This document shows, in pieces, positions 43,101 to 50,117 of a DNA stretch of 64,000 nt; the stretch's first letter is position 1, and each line of letters begins with the position of its first letter. The position numbers and the translations under genes were made by a program. The notes beneath the pieces are model-generated. The model did not search any database, was not told the DNA's origin, and worked only from the letters and a program-made list of their open reading frames with translations. Source of the stretch: Delphinus delphis (taxonomy: Eukaryota > Chordata > Mammalia > Artiodactyla > Delphinidae); NCBI RefSeq assembly GCF_949987515.2, contig NC_082690.1:103352400-103416399 (forward strand). Direction: 5' to 3'.

Positions 43101-43871
43101 AGAACCAGTCTCAGAAAACAAATGTTAGTAAAGTGCGTAAGTGAGCAGCGCCCCCTCGCTGCCCTCCCCGCCCCAGGGCACGGCACTCCGTCAGCCCAGC
43201 CTGGGGGCGCCGGAGACAGGTAGGAAGACCCTCAAACCATGGTTCGCACCTGAGGCCACCTCAGGTGCCCTGGGCTTGCCTGCCCCCCTCCTGAATTCTG
43301 AGATGACCTCCAAGCAGCTCTTGGTCACTCTCATCTCTGCCGCCTGAGGCCCTGCCCGGGGATTGGGTCCCTCACAGGGAGTCCACCTGATCAAGCCCCT
43401 CTTGCCAAACCAGAGCCAGTTCAACCTCTAGAGGTAAACTTTTTTTCATGTTGGGAAACAAATAGATCAAGTTTGTCTCCAAGTTTGGGAGCTTATTGTC
43501 ACCCTGCCGAGTCATCTTCTTTATTTTGTTTCAGAGACTCAAAAGGTTCTGAGTTTTCTAATAATAAATTAGCATATTTGACTTAGATGGTTCTGTCGGC
43601 CTGCGTTTCCATTTTATAAAGTCCTCTTTAGGGTCTAATCGCTAGATGAGTCCAGCTTTTTCACATCAGTCCCAATGATTTTGGCCTTTCCAAATCCACA
43701 GTCTTTCTTTCCTTCCCCCAGGACATCCTTGGCTGCGTCTGTGTGAATCCCGGGCGCCTCACCAAAGGGCAGGTGGGGGGCACCTTCGGCCGACTCTACC
43801 TTAGGAGGCGGGCCGCGGGCGCCGAGGGCAGGCGGAGCCCATGTACTGCTGCCCAGGTGGTCAGGATCTGA
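19049..43871 (+). CDS. POLA2: DNA polymerase alpha subunit B (whole spliced gene, 18 coding exons)
   Basis: This is the regulatory B subunit of the DNA polymerase alpha-primase complex, which lays RNA-DNA primers at replication origins and on the lagging strand in the nucleus. Coding exons: 19049-19127, 22587-22711, 23222-23313, 23529-23586, 27067-27173, 29389-29582, 30206-30294, 31545-31700, 32621-32683, 33367-33409, 36842-36966, 37543-37581, 38262-38335, 41303-41411, 41682-41788, 42616-42675, 42940-43066, 43722-43871. The sum is 1,797 nt (598 aa plus TGA), the human length. Every junction is GT-AG and keeps frame. Family layout: an N-terminal helical domain (about 1-75), an acidic and phosphorylatable linker (about 100-155), an OB-type domain, and a catalytically dead calcineurin-like phosphoesterase fold in the C-terminal half. 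The start ATG has A at -3 and G at +4. The gene looks intact. Human comparisons throughout are from memory. Confidence 0.97.
21617..21820 (+). mobile_element. Young short CHR SINE in intron 1
   Basis: 'gggcttccctggtggcgcag' to 'gcctgcataccgc' plus A-tail. The duplication g(t/c)cacctcctc flanks it. It is almost identical to the copies at 3,147 and 25,436. Confidence 0.9.
21877..21915 (+). mobile_element. Micro-SINE: head only, with its own target duplication
   Basis: Only about 24 nt of SINE head (agggcttccctggtggcgca and four G) plus an A/T run remain. An intact 11-bp duplication, aattgccagcc, lies at 21,866-21,876 and 21,916-21,926. Confidence 0.8.
22017..22365 (-). mobile_element. CHR-1 type SINE in intron 1
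   Basis: The reverse-strand full-length copy 'atttttggctgcattgggtc' to 'agccaccagggaagccc'. The 14-bp duplication tacttatttgtttt is at 22,003-22,016 and 22,366-22,379. Confidence 0.9.
22587..22711 (+). CDS. POLA2: POLA2 coding exon 2
   Basis: Encodes residues 27-68 (Leu27 completed, then IELCVLYGQNEEGMAGELIA and on to FEHE). This is the core of the N-terminal helical domain (Pol_alpha_B_N type). The acceptor is ccccctgcag and the donor gtaaga. It ends on a whole codon, so intron 2 (510 nt) is phase 0. A few residues differ from human at the 'STRKDCLTSE' stretch; the rest is near identical. Confidence 0.95.
22795..23010 (+). repeat. MIR SINE in intron 2
   Basis: 'gtgggctttggagtcgggcc', 'gcttggaccaactaacctaa' and 'gagcctcagtttcc' follow the MIR core. 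It fills nearly half of intron 2. Confidence 0.75.
23222..23313 (+). CDS. POLA2: POLA2 coding exon 3
   Basis: Encodes residues 69-98 and two bases of Leu99 (FLSKRLSKARLSASKDSGHA through SIQEL). The conserved KDSGHAGARD segment follows the N-terminal domain. The acceptor ttcttcctcag is ordinary, but the donor is gtatcctttt, the 5' site of U12-type introns. Intron 3 is phase 2. Confidence 0.95.
23314..23528 (+). other. POLA2: POLA2 intron 3, probable U12-type (minor spliceosome) intron
   Basis: The 5' splice site reads GTATCCTTT, matching the U12-type consensus. Near the 3' end TCTCTTAAC (23,508-23,516) resembles the U12 branch site TTCCTTAAC, with the likely branch A about 13 nt before the acceptor AG at 23,527-23,528. 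The final stretch lacks the long pyrimidine tract of U2 introns. Spliced frame is correct (CT/G for Leu99). Length is 215 nt. Confidence 0.88.
23529..23586 (+). CDS. POLA2: POLA2 coding exon 4
   Basis: Encodes the end of Leu99 to Lys118. It carries a run of five glutamates (residues 103-107) and then TLLNAYTTPSK. This is the acidic start of the flexible linker. Only 58 nt long. It is bounded by the U12-type acceptor region of intron 3 and the donor gtgcgt. Intron 4 (3,480 nt) is phase 0. Confidence 0.93.
23930..24250. repeat. MIR with L2 fragment
   Basis: MIR-like 'gaccttgagtgagttgcttt' and 'gagctgccttttcctttcct' are followed by the reverse L2 tail 'ttcattcacttattgagcag' and 'tatatgccaggcactg'. 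A MIR-like end 'gagggcttgaaaattaaatg' comes last. Confidence 0.6.
25436..25638 (+). mobile_element. Young short CHR SINE in intron 4
   Basis: 'gggcttccctggtggcgcag' to 'cgcgtaccgc' plus A-rich tail. No clear duplication is left. It is the plus arm of an inverted pair with the copy at 25,962-26,169. Confidence 0.9.
25962..26169 (-). mobile_element. Young short CHR SINE in intron 4, inverted
   Basis: The reverse copy 'tttgcggcacgcctctcact' to 'gcgccacctgggaacccc'. The 19-bp perfect duplication ctaggaaggaatattttta is at 25,943-25,961 and 26,170-26,188, so it is recent. Confidence 0.92.
27067..27173 (+). CDS. POLA2: POLA2 coding exon 5
   Basis: Encodes residues 119-153 plus two bases of Ser154, the Ser/Thr-Pro-rich linker. 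T127-P, T130-P, S141-P, S147-P and S152-P are visible. The family linker is phosphorylated by cyclin-dependent kinases in the cell cycle, so these are plausible sites (inference). A basic KR pair at 122-123 and TKR at 133-135 may serve nuclear import. The acceptor is ttgtttctag and the donor gtatgg; intron 5 is phase 2. Confidence 0.95.
27174..29388 (+). other. POLA2: POLA2 intron 5
   Basis: A 2,215-nt phase 2 intron. Apart from one CHR-2 SINE (27,966-28,095) it looks unique, with no recognised gene or RNA. A 20-nt near-duplicate 'agagatggtt(g/c)' pair is seen at about 28,247 and 28,269. Confidence 0.85.
27966..28095 (+). mobile_element. Short CHR-2 type SINE in intron 5
   Basis: 'ggaattccctggcggtccag' to 'gcgtcatggccaaaaaatat'. 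The duplication gaaaggag(a/g)tgatag is at 27,951-27,965 and 28,096-28,110. Confidence 0.9.
29389..29582 (+). CDS. POLA2: POLA2 coding exon 6
   Basis: Encodes residues 154-218 plus one base of Val219. It contains the motifs SNRGEVVTSFG, the WSGREG stretch and YKSMFQKLPDIRE. At 194 nt it is the longest coding exon here. The acceptor is gcttccaattag and the donor gtaatt; intron 6 is phase 1. An internal CAG/gtgatg at 29,459-29,467 resembles a donor and would cause a frameshift if used. Confidence 0.95.
29583..30205 (+). other. POLA2: POLA2 intron 6
   Basis: 623 nt, phase 1, no recognised repeat. It has a normal U2-type donor gtaatt and a pyrimidine-rich acceptor. Confidence 0.85.
30206..30294 (+). 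CDS. POLA2: POLA2 coding exon 7
   Basis: Encodes residues 219-248 (VLTCKIEELGSELKEHYKIE and on to AQ). The helical segment leads into the OB-type domain. The acceptor is gggatttcag and the donor gtaaga after CAA; intron 7 (1,250 nt) is phase 0. Human has LLAP where this sequence reads VLVT, a small local divergence just before the boundary. Confidence 0.94.
30295..31544 (+). other. POLA2: POLA2 intron 7 with a MIR
   Basis: 1,250 nt, phase 0. A MIR (+) at about 30,985-31,225 is clear: 'gccctggagccgaacttctg', 'gaccttgactaaattatcta' and 'gctgtgaggattaaatgagt'. The rest is unique-looking. Confidence 0.8.
31545..31700 (+). CDS. POLA2: POLA2 coding exon 8
   Basis: Encodes residues 249-300 (EPVTLLGQIGCDSNGKLNHK through LKEYSLFPGQ). 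This is the OB-type domain that packs on the phosphoesterase-like domain and binds the C-terminal region of the catalytic subunit in this family. It is nearly identical to human. The acceptor is ccttcggcag and the donor gtgaga; intron 8 (920 nt) is phase 0 and holds a minus-strand CHR-1 SINE. Confidence 0.95.
31885..32085 (+). repeat. MIR fragment in intron 8
   Basis: 'tgctgccaggttcaaacccc', 'tgtccttgcctgtgaaatgg' and 'ggatgataattcctacctca' fit MIR. Confidence 0.65.
32172..32524 (-). mobile_element. CHR-1 type SINE in intron 8
   Basis: The reverse full-length copy 'tttctggctacgttgggtct' to 'gcaccaccagggaagtc'. The duplication ctggacaatactt is at 32,159-32,171 and 32,525-32,537. It ends less than 100 nt before exon 9. 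Confidence 0.92.
32621..32683 (+). CDS. POLA2: POLA2 coding exon 9
   Basis: Encodes residues 301-321 (VVVMEGINTTGRKLVATRLY then E), the end of the OB-type domain. A 63-nt exon with acceptor tgtctttcag and a fairly weak donor gtaccg. Intron 9 (683 nt) is phase 0. With exon 10 it lies between oppositely oriented SINEs in introns 8 and 10. Confidence 0.93.
32823..33047. mobile_element. hAT-like nonautonomous DNA transposon in intron 9
   Basis: 'cagggcctcgcaaactgttc', 'gggccagacagtaaatattt' and 'acaggcggtggccggatttg' to 'cccctgctct' match the element at 16,100-16,577. The terminal repeats are decayed. Confidence 0.65.
33367..33409 (+). CDS. POLA2: POLA2 coding exon 10 (43 nt)
   Basis: Encodes residues 322-335 (GVPLPFHQPTEEDG) plus the first base of Asp336, linking the OB-type domain to the phosphoesterase-like domain. 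It is one of the shortest exons of the gene. The acceptor is ctcctgtttgaag and the donor gtaaac. Intron 10 (3,432 nt) is phase 1. Human reads EEDADFEQS across the next junction where this sequence reads EEDGDSEQI. Confidence 0.92.
33770..34045 (+). repeat. Old L1 3' end
   Basis: 'gccatgtgacaccctggact', 'agcggatgctgggtgaaagg' and 'ttctaaagttattccaaaat' match the L1M 3' UTR. No coding part. Confidence 0.6.
34685..35105 (+). repeat. MLT1-type LTR (ERVL-MaLR), solo
   Basis: 'ttatatggcaaaggggactt', 'tgtgactgagttaaggctct' and 'gcaaggactgcaggcagcct'-like words lead to the end 'ttgttttaagccgcgaagct' and 'gttacagcagccataggaaa'. An ancient retrovirus-like LTR without coding sequence. Confidence 0.8.
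35123..35466 (+). mobile_element. CHR-1 type SINE in intron 10
   Basis: 'gggacttccctggtggcgca' to 'gtagccaaaaataaaattaa'. The duplication aagaggtcaggg is at 35,111-35,122 and 35,467-35,478. Its orientation is opposite to the SINE of intron 8. Confidence 0.92.
36344..36461 (+). mobile_element. Short CHR-2 type SINE in intron 10
   Basis: 'gggaatcccctggaagtcca' to 'cagcgcagccaaaaacaaag', inserted in an L1 tail. The flanks ttaagatcagag and ttaagatggtaa suggest a 7-bp duplication. It is the last SINE before a 10-kb gap. Confidence 0.82.
36842..36966 (+). CDS. POLA2: POLA2 coding exon 11
   Basis: Encodes residues 336-377 (DSEQIMVLVACGPYTTSDSI through DICIL). This is the first strand-loop unit of the calcineurin-like phosphoesterase fold (DNA_pol_E_B family). 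The family has lost the metal-binding residues in this position, so no catalysis is expected. The acceptor is ttttctttcttag and the donor gtagga; intron 11 is phase 0. Confidence 0.95.
37543..37581 (+). CDS. POLA2: POLA2 coding exon 12 (39 nt)
   Basis: Encodes residues 378-390, FGPFLDAKHEQVE, the hallmark motif of B subunits of replicative polymerases and identical to human. At 39 nt it is a near-microexon flanked by acceptor tttatctgcag and the strong donor gtaagt. Its length is a multiple of three, so skipping would remove the motif without a frameshift. Confidence 0.95.
38262..38335 (+). CDS. POLA2: POLA2 coding exon 13
   Basis: Encodes residues 391-414 plus two bases of Ser415 (SCLLTSPFEEVFKQCLRTII then EGTR). 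Human begins NCLLTSPFED, so Asn391 is Ser here and Asp/Ile are Glu/Val. The acceptor is ttttcttgcag. The donor AAG/gtcaga has C at +3 and is the weakest in the gene. Intron 13 (2,967 nt) is phase 2 and contains no SINE. Confidence 0.94.
38336..41302 (+). other. POLA2: POLA2 intron 13, SINE-free
   Basis: 2,967 nt, phase 2. I see no CHR, MIR, L1 or LTR sequence. A G10 run is at 39,841-39,850. Open frames up to 165 codons (40,668-41,165) have no family resemblance. Confidence 0.8.
41303..41411 (+). CDS. POLA2: POLA2 coding exon 14
   Basis: Encodes residues 415-451 (SSGSHLIFVPSLRDVHHEPV through REDKK). It holds the conserved SLRDVHHEPVYPQPPF segment of the phosphoesterase-like domain. The acceptor tttgtcaaagtag has a short pyrimidine tract and the donor is gtacca. 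Intron 14 (270 nt) is phase 0. Confidence 0.95.
41682..41788 (+). CDS. POLA2: POLA2 coding exon 15
   Basis: Encodes residues 452-486 plus two bases of Ser487 (RVQFVSEPCTLSINGTIFGL through GAEEIS). Human starts QVQF, so residue 452 is Arg here. NGTIFGLTSTDLL is a conserved core strand-turn of the domain. The acceptor is tctcattttag and the donor gtgaga; intron 15 is phase 2. Confidence 0.95.
42616..42675 (+). CDS. POLA2: POLA2 coding exon 16 (60 nt)
   Basis: Encodes residues 487-506 plus two bases of Ser507 (SSGTSDRFSRILKHILTQR). It contains the conserved helix SDRFSRILKHILTQ. The acceptor is tcctctcctag and the donor gtgagc. Intron 16 is short (264 nt) and phase 2. Confidence 0.94.
42940..43066 (+). 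CDS. POLA2: POLA2 coding exon 17
   Basis: Encodes residues 507-549 (SYYPLYPPQEDMAIDYENFY through LRYFVK). The Tyr/Pro-rich YYPLYPP motif and the PSELRYFVK strand are characteristic of the subunit. The acceptor is tgtctctgcag and the donor gtaggt; intron 17 (655 nt) is phase 0. Confidence 0.95.
43722..43871 (+). CDS. POLA2: POLA2 coding exon 18 and stop codon
   Basis: Encodes residues 550-598 (DILGCVCVNPGRLTKGQVGG through AAQVVRI) and the TGA at 43,869-43,871. NPGRLTKGQVGGTF is the conserved C-terminal signature. The following stretch (residues 577-592) is Arg/Ala/Gly-rich and differs from human, as expected for the variable tail before the terminal VVRI. The acceptor is ccttcccccag. Confidence 0.95.
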   Translation, partial: DILGCVCVNPGRLTKGQVGGTFGRLYLRRRAAGAEGRRSPCTAAQVVRI

Positions 43872-44230
43872 GTCTCGGTCCTCTGTCATCCCCCCGTCGT
43901 GCGGGCCTCCCAGACACTGAGAGCCCGGGAGTAGACATCTGCCAAGATCCCACCCATGGAAGGAGAGGGGGCAGCCAGCTGGGGAGGACAGGGCTGCAGG
44001 CAGGGGGCCCAGCGGGAAGACCTTGGGCAGCTGGACCCCTACTCCACGTCGAGCTTCTCTGGAAGAAGCTGTTGTTTCTTCATGGACACTAGGAGCCCAG
44101 CAAGAACTGACTGTGGACGCGGTGCGCTCGGGAAGGTCAAGGCTTTGCGATTTCCTACTGAGTCAGACATAGAAACAACTTTTGGAGATATGAAAGTAAA
44201 TTCTGTGGCTTCTGAGTTTAATCTTTTTTC
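43872..44230 (+). other. POLA2: Probable POLA2 3' UTR with non-canonical poly(A) signal
   Basis: After the stop there is no AATAAA or ATTAAA for several hundred bases. AGTAAA, a known variant signal, is at 44,195-44,200. It is followed by GT-rich (ttctgtggcttctg) and then T-rich (tttaatctttttt) sequence, as expected around a cleavage site. Cleavage near 44,215-44,225 would give a 3' UTR of about 350 nt. The end is inferred. Confidence 0.45.
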
Positions 44231-46300
44231 CGCTCCGTCTTTTTCCTGGTAGTGAACAAAGAATGTTGCCCCCCCTGGACCTCTGCAGCGTCTGTCACAC
44301 TGGGTTCCGCCCAGCCCCAGCCCCGATCCTCCTAAGACTGCTCCCAAGGCCCCCGCAGCCTCTGTGCTGAGGAGGCGCTGGGCTCGGGCCATGGAGCGAG
44401 CAGCTGGCTGCGGGCCCGGCCCGCCCAGTACGGTCCTCGCCGGCCTGCTGTGGTCCCAGCCTGACCCCTCCATCGGGAGGGGCGGCCTCCCAGAGCTGCG
44501 CCAGAGCTGGATTCCCCGGCGCTGGTTCAGCCGAGTCACCAGCAGCCTGGGGCTCACCTCTAGCCCAGAACACTTGGAAGGCCAGGCCTTCCAGGGTCCC
44601 CAACACGTCCCCGCACCTGTGTGTCCTGGCATCTGGGGAGAGGATGTCACTGGCTAAACGTGGAGCGGGTTTCTGCCCTGAGCTGGCGGCTGTCCTGCCT
44701 CACACGCCAAAGCCAAGGCTGGAAACCCGCAGCTGTCAGGCCGAGGGAGCAGCCCGTGCCGATGCCTTGAGTCAGAGATAAATAGTTAACCTAATAGTGT
44801 GCAACCTTTGCCTTCCTCCTCTGATGGTGAAGTGGAATCAACAACAGATCGGACCAGGCTTGGGTAAAACTGGTCTCCCTCTGAAAACAAGCAGTCGCTG
44901 CTTTGTTTCATTCGTTTTACAAGTGCCTCCTCTGAAGGCAGGAATTGGAGACAAGCCCCAGCCTGGGGAGCTGATTTTCCCTCCTCCCCAGGATCCCCCA
45001 CACGGGAAGCACCCAGCCACGGTCAAAGGGCCACTGTGACTTAGCAGCCTCAGGATGGAGCCTGGGCCCCTCTTCCACAACCTGATAGAGTTGCCGCAGT
45101 TCGAGAATGTCATTTGTATTTCTATCAAGCCACATATCAGCTAAAACCCCACCCCTCCCCGCCTTGGAAAACCCTTGCCGGGGAAGATTACGAGCCTTTG
45201 GCCACAATAGACAAGGCTCCGGCCCTTACCGTTTGAGCCCACGTGTGGCTCCTTGGGTGTCACGGCTCTGGCAATTCTTATGTTGCTGCTGCAGCAGCCT
45301 TGTGGGGAATGGTAATGTCCTGGTGCCCATTGGTCAAGGACAATCCAGAGGCCCCAGTGGGATAGGACGGTTTACAGAGGGGAGAAAAGACCTGTATCCT
45401 GGTGGGAGGGAGGCGTGTGCCGGGCAGGCAGGCGGTGGTGTGCAGCTTCCCGGGAAAGAAAGCTGGTGCTCCGCGTGAATGGGAGCAAGAGCCCGTTGCC
45501 TGGATACAAGTCGTGTGACTGTTGGCAATGCTCTGGGAGGACCTGAGCAGGCATTTAAAACAAAAAAAGCAGGATGAGAACCCCAGATTGCAGACAGGTC
45601 TGGCGACCCGTGCCCCTCTGACACCAGACGCTTCCCTTTTGCTCTTGGCGGGAAGTCGGTGCCCAGCGACTACCGGCTGACTGCTCCTCGGCCCCTCTTC
45701 ACCTGGGTCACCAGTTTCCTGAAGCCTCGTCCCACTTGCTTGTGGGGAGAGCTCTTCCCCCCTCCCCTCACTGGGGCTCAGGATTCTGAAATAAGGCTCT
45801 GGGAGGGGGCACTGGTGACGGGGGTGGATGAAGTGGAGGAACCTGGCTGGGCCTGGACTCCTGGGACCCACCTGCTTCAGAATCCCCTTTGGTGGCATCT
45901 TCCCTCGTCCTGGTCGTGCCCTGGGCCTTCAAGACACAAGCCCAAGGATGAAGCAGATGGTTCTGAAGAAGCAAAGTCCTGTGTTCTTACCACGTTTGCC
46001 TCCCAGGCCTCGATGCCCCAGCCCTGCCCAGCCCTGGCCTCGGTGTTTCCTTTCCCTTCACTCAGGGTCACCTAGCCCGGCTCAGCCCAGCCTTGCGGCT
46101 TCCCCTAGTGCTGGGAGTAGCCATTTGGGCTGATTTTTCACTTCTCTGTTTGATACACGCTTCCTTTCCCCCGACCCTGGGGCTCCTGGCTGAGCCACCT
46201 GAGAGCCAGTTCTGGTTGGACACACGTGGCCTCTCCCTCCAGACGGCCCTCTAAGTAGATGTGAAAGGTCTTGACTGACTGGGGTGGGGTGAGGTAGGTT
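44230..46300. other. Intergenic GC-rich stretch after POLA2
   Basis: No interspersed repeat or gene is recognised. Long open frames (203 codons at 44,039-44,650 minus; 206 codons at 45,278-45,898 minus) lack any family motif and overlap frames on the other strand. Confidence 0.5.
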
Positions 46301-46309
46301 TTTTTTTTT

Positions 46310-47010
46310 TTACATTAAAAAAAAAAATGTTACTGAGATATAATAATAACACGAATTTCACCTTTTTTTTTCCTTTTCTTCTTTTTTTTTTTTTTTTTTT
46401 GCCAGCAAGGTCTGTGGGATCTTAGTTCCCAGACCAGGGATTGAAACCGGGACCCCAGCAGTGGAAGTGCAGAGTCCTAAACACTGGACCGCCAGGGAAT
46501 TCCCGAATTTCACCACTTTAATGTGTATAGATAGTTCAGTGGCTTTTAGTACATTCACAGTGTTATGCAAACATCATCACTATTTCTAGAATATTTTCTT
46601 CACCCCAGAAAGAAGCCCCATACCCACTAGCACTCACTCACCATCTCCACCCCACTCCCATCCCCTGCAAATGCTAAACTACTTTCTGGCTCTCTAGATT
46701 TACCTATTCTGGGCGTATCGTATAAATGGAATCAACCAGTATGTAGTCTTTTGTGTCTGGCTTCTTTCACTTAGCATAATGTTTTCAGGGTTCACCCATG
46801 TTGTAGCATTATCAGTGCTTCGTTCCTTTTTATGACTGAATACTATTCCACTGTACAGATAGACCATGTTTGGTTTCTCCATTCATCAGTTGATGGACAT
46901 TAGTGTTGTTTCCACTTTGGGGGCTATTGTGAGTAGTGCTGCTGTAAACACTCTGTACAAGTTTTTGTGTGAACATGTTCTCAATGCTCTTGGGTATATC
47001 ATATACCCAG
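46310..47010 (-). repeat. Old L1 3' end, split by a SINE
   Basis: Read in reverse: 'tgttactgagatataataat', 'tgtgtctggcttctttcact' and 'actattccactgtacagata' are the L1M 3' region, ending at the ORF2 C-terminus near 47,010. Split at 46,372-46,505. Confidence 0.75.
46372..46505 (-). mobile_element. Short CHR-2 type SINE inside L1
   Basis: The reverse copy 'ttttgccagcaaggtctgtg' to 'gaccgccagggaattccc'. The flanks cgaatttcacc and cgaatttcacca are a duplication (about 46,352 and 46,505). Confidence 0.87.
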
Positions 47011-47029
47011 GTATGGTAGGGGGAGGGGC

Positions 47030-47110
47030 TTTAGAGTTATGGAAGAAGGGAATGCAAGGGAAGGGAGGGAGAAGAGAAGGAAGAAAAGAGGGAAAGAAAG
47101 AAGTGATGGG
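47030..47110 (+). repeat. Purine-rich (GGAA/GAAA) tract
   Basis: Almost pure A/G over about 75 nt on the plus strand ('aagggaagggagggagaaga', 'gaaggaagaaaagagg'). A low-complexity tract. Confidence 0.7.
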
Positions 47111-47739
47111 CCTGGAACTGTGCTTGCTTAGGAGCCAGATGCCTCGAGGAGGCTAGACTGCCTTGCTGAGAAGTTTGGATCGATTCTTGTGCCTTGGGGA
47201 ATCTTTGAAGGCTTCTGAGTAGTGGAAGGACAACATCCAATCTGTGTCTTAGGAAAGGGCTGGCAGTGCCGCAAAGGGCAAAGTGAAGCCGGGAGAGGCG
47301 GGAGACGGGAGACACGTTCAGAGCCATCAGAGGACAGAGCCCCCCAGCAGTCTCTCTCTGTTCCTATGGAAACAGTACCCCAGTTCCCCTGTGGAGGAAC
47401 TGCCTGTCCTCCCCCCACCTCCCTTGCCTAAACCAAACCGCACGTTGCATTTCTCTGGCCTCAGTGATTGGCCAGGGATAGGCACAACCTAAGACATGCC
47501 AAACATAATGACTCTAAGGCTTCTGCTGGAGGTGGGAGAAAAGACACACCATAAGGGTGGAGCTGCTGCAGCCGTCTTGCCACCATGAAGGGAAACGCCT
47601 CCTGAATATGGATCAAACCAGAGGACAGAGAGCCAGAAGCTGGGGAGAGAGGTCAGCACCAGGCTACAATGTCCGAGCTCTGGTGAAGTGAGTCTCCTGC
47701 CCCCAAACCTAAAGCACAAATACCAACCCCCCTTTGCAA

Positions 47740-48150
47740 CAATGCGTGTGAACCTAGAGAAGATTATGCTTAGTGAAATAAGTCAGAGAAAGACAAATAC
47801 TCTATGTTAGCACCTATATGTGGAATCTAAACAATAAAACAAACAAGTGTATCTAACAAAACAGAAACAGACTCAGATACTGAGAACAAAGTAGTGCTTA
47901 CCAGTGGGAGGAGGAAGGGGGAGAAGCAAGATGGGGTATGGGATTAAGAGATAAAAACTACTATATATAAAATGGATAAGCAGCAAGGATATAGTGTACA
48001 GCAAAGGGAAATATAGCCATTGTTTTGTAATAACTTTAAATGGAGTATAATCTATAAAAGTACTGAATGACTATGTTGTACACTTGAAACTAATATTGTA
48101 CATCAACTATACTTCAATTTAGAAAATAAAATAAAAAGAGAAATAGCAAA
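47740..48150 (+). repeat. L1 3' end fragment
   Basis: 'gtgaaataagtcagagaaag', 'cacctatatgtggaatctaa' and 'catcaactatacttcaattt' are the L1 ORF2 end and 3' UTR. It is followed by a (CAC)n tract at about 48,151-48,172. Confidence 0.8.
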
Positions 48151-48177
48151 TACCACCACCACCACCACCACCATCCG

Positions 48178-48307
48178 GGTTTTGTTTGTTTTGGCCATGC
48201 TGCGCGGCTTTGGGGATCTTAGTTCCCTGACCAGGGATTTAACCTGGGCCGCTGCGGTGAAAGCGCCAAGTCCTAAGCCCTAACCACTGAACCACAAGGG
48301 AATTCCC
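48178..48307 (-). mobile_element. Short CHR-2 type SINE
   Basis: The reverse copy 'tttggccatgctgcgcggct' to 'gaaccacaagggaattccc'. Confidence 0.85.
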
Positions 48308-48384
48308 CCCCACACCCCTTTTTTTTTCTTAAGTTTAAGTTGAGGAAACACAGCTTGGGTAGGAAGGAAAGGGAATTACCATTT

Positions 48385-48520
48385 CTGAGGACCAACTGTG
48401 TACTTTGACACAGAGATCACATCTAACCCTCTGGCAGCCTCCAAGAGGTTCAAGATCACCGGCCGAAGTAAGCAATGGGGCTGGGATTTGAACTCCAATC
48501 CCTCGTCTCTCCTCTGTGCC
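48385..48520 (-). repeat. MIR fragment
   Basis: 'gcctccaagaggttcaagat' and 'ggggctgggatttgaactcc' match the reverse MIR core. Confidence 0.5.
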
Positions 48521-49540
48521 ATACTGACCAACTTGGCCACCCAGCAAGGACAGACTTCAGAGGAGTCCCAGGGAGCAACCCAGGTGCCTGGGAGCATGTG
48601 GGAGGAGGGGATGCCTGGGTCTGTTGGGGCAGGTCGGGATGAAGGGGGCACCCAGATGGGCCCAGCCTCCCAGGACATCAGGGATGACAGATCCGGGCTC
48701 TGGTGAGGCGTGAGGATTGGAGGCGTTGATCCAGGAGTCGCCTGCGTAGAACTCATTACTCTCAAGAGAACCCAGAGCACTGGGAGTCTGGCCGACGAGA
48801 GGGGAGACCAGAGGGGGAGCTTACGCGCCTGGCCTCAGAGTCCGGAGGTCGCTGGGGTGGGACTTAATCACCCACGCTCAGGCATTTGGGCCCCTCTGTC
48901 ACCCTGGCCTCATCATTCTAGATCTTCTTTCCCTGAGCGGCCAGGCCTATCTATGTCTGCTCCCTCTGGGTCTGCCCTGGAAATGCCAGGGCCCCATGGG
49001 CCTCAGGGCTGGTCTGCTCTGGGACCCACTGGGCCCACGGCCAGCTCCAGACTCCCCACCCAGACCCACCCTCCTCCTGTCAGCAGGGTGCCCGCCTAAC
49101 AGCTGAAAGCCATGCAGCTGCCGGGGCCCAGGGCCCCTCGGGGGTCTTGGGGACAGCTGCTGGTCCGTGACCCCGCTGACCCCTGTCCCCGTGCACTGCT
49201 CCCTGAGAGCCTGGGCATCTGCCCCGAGCCTGGCGGGGCCCCGCAGAGCCCCATCTATCCTGCTGGCTCCCGTGGCTCCCAGATCCTCCCAGGGTCTGAG
49301 CATTTCTCACTGAGAGAGAGAACTGAAGACCTGCAGGGCTGAGTCAGCAGGCCCTACCCCCAGGAAAGGGGGAGAGCAGGGTGGGCAGAGGCAGTCCCGT
49401 AGCAGCCCCTCTCTGCTCCGGGAGCTGGAGGAGCCCTGGGCCAGTGTCTGGAAGGCTCAGCCATGCCTGAGTCCTGGGGGGCTGCTCCCGGGGCCCACTT
49501 TCCCGTGAGATCTGGAGTCCTCTTCAAATGTTCTTCTTCT
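48521..49540. other. Intergenic GC-rich unique-looking stretch
   Basis: No repeat or gene is recognised. The open frames on both strands (up to 134 codons) have no family resemblance. Confidence 0.4.
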
Positions 49541-49544
49541 TAGC

Positions 49545-50056
49545 CTAACTTCCAAAATATACAAATAGCTCAAACAACTCAATAACAAAGAAACAAACAA
49601 CCCAATCAAGAAAGGGGCAGAAGACCTAAACAGACATTTCTCCAAAGAAGACATACAGGTGGCCAACAGGCACATGAAAAGATGCTCCACATTGCTAATT
49701 ATTAGAGAAATGCAAATCAAAACTACAATAAGGTATCACCTCACACCGGTCAGAATGGCCATCATTAAAAAGTCTACAAATAACAAATGCTGGAGAGGGT
49801 GTGAAGAAAAGGAAACCCTCGTACACTGTTGGTGGGAATGTAAGTTGGTGCAGCCACTATGGAGAACAGTATGGAGATTACTAAAAATAGAACTACCATA
49901 TGACCCAGCAATCCCACTCCCGGGCATATATCTGGACAAACCTATAATTCAAAAAGATACATGCACCCCTATGCTCATAGCGGCACTATTTACAATAGCC
50001 AAGATATGGAAACAACCTAAATGTCCATCGACAGATGAATGGATGAAGAAGATGTG

Positions 50057-50117
<61 letters not shown>

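Noticed and set aside
44039..45898. Minus-strand frames of 203 and 206 codons after POLA2
   Set aside because: They show no recognisable motif and overlap equally long frames on the plus strand. The first overlaps the likely POLA2 3' UTR.
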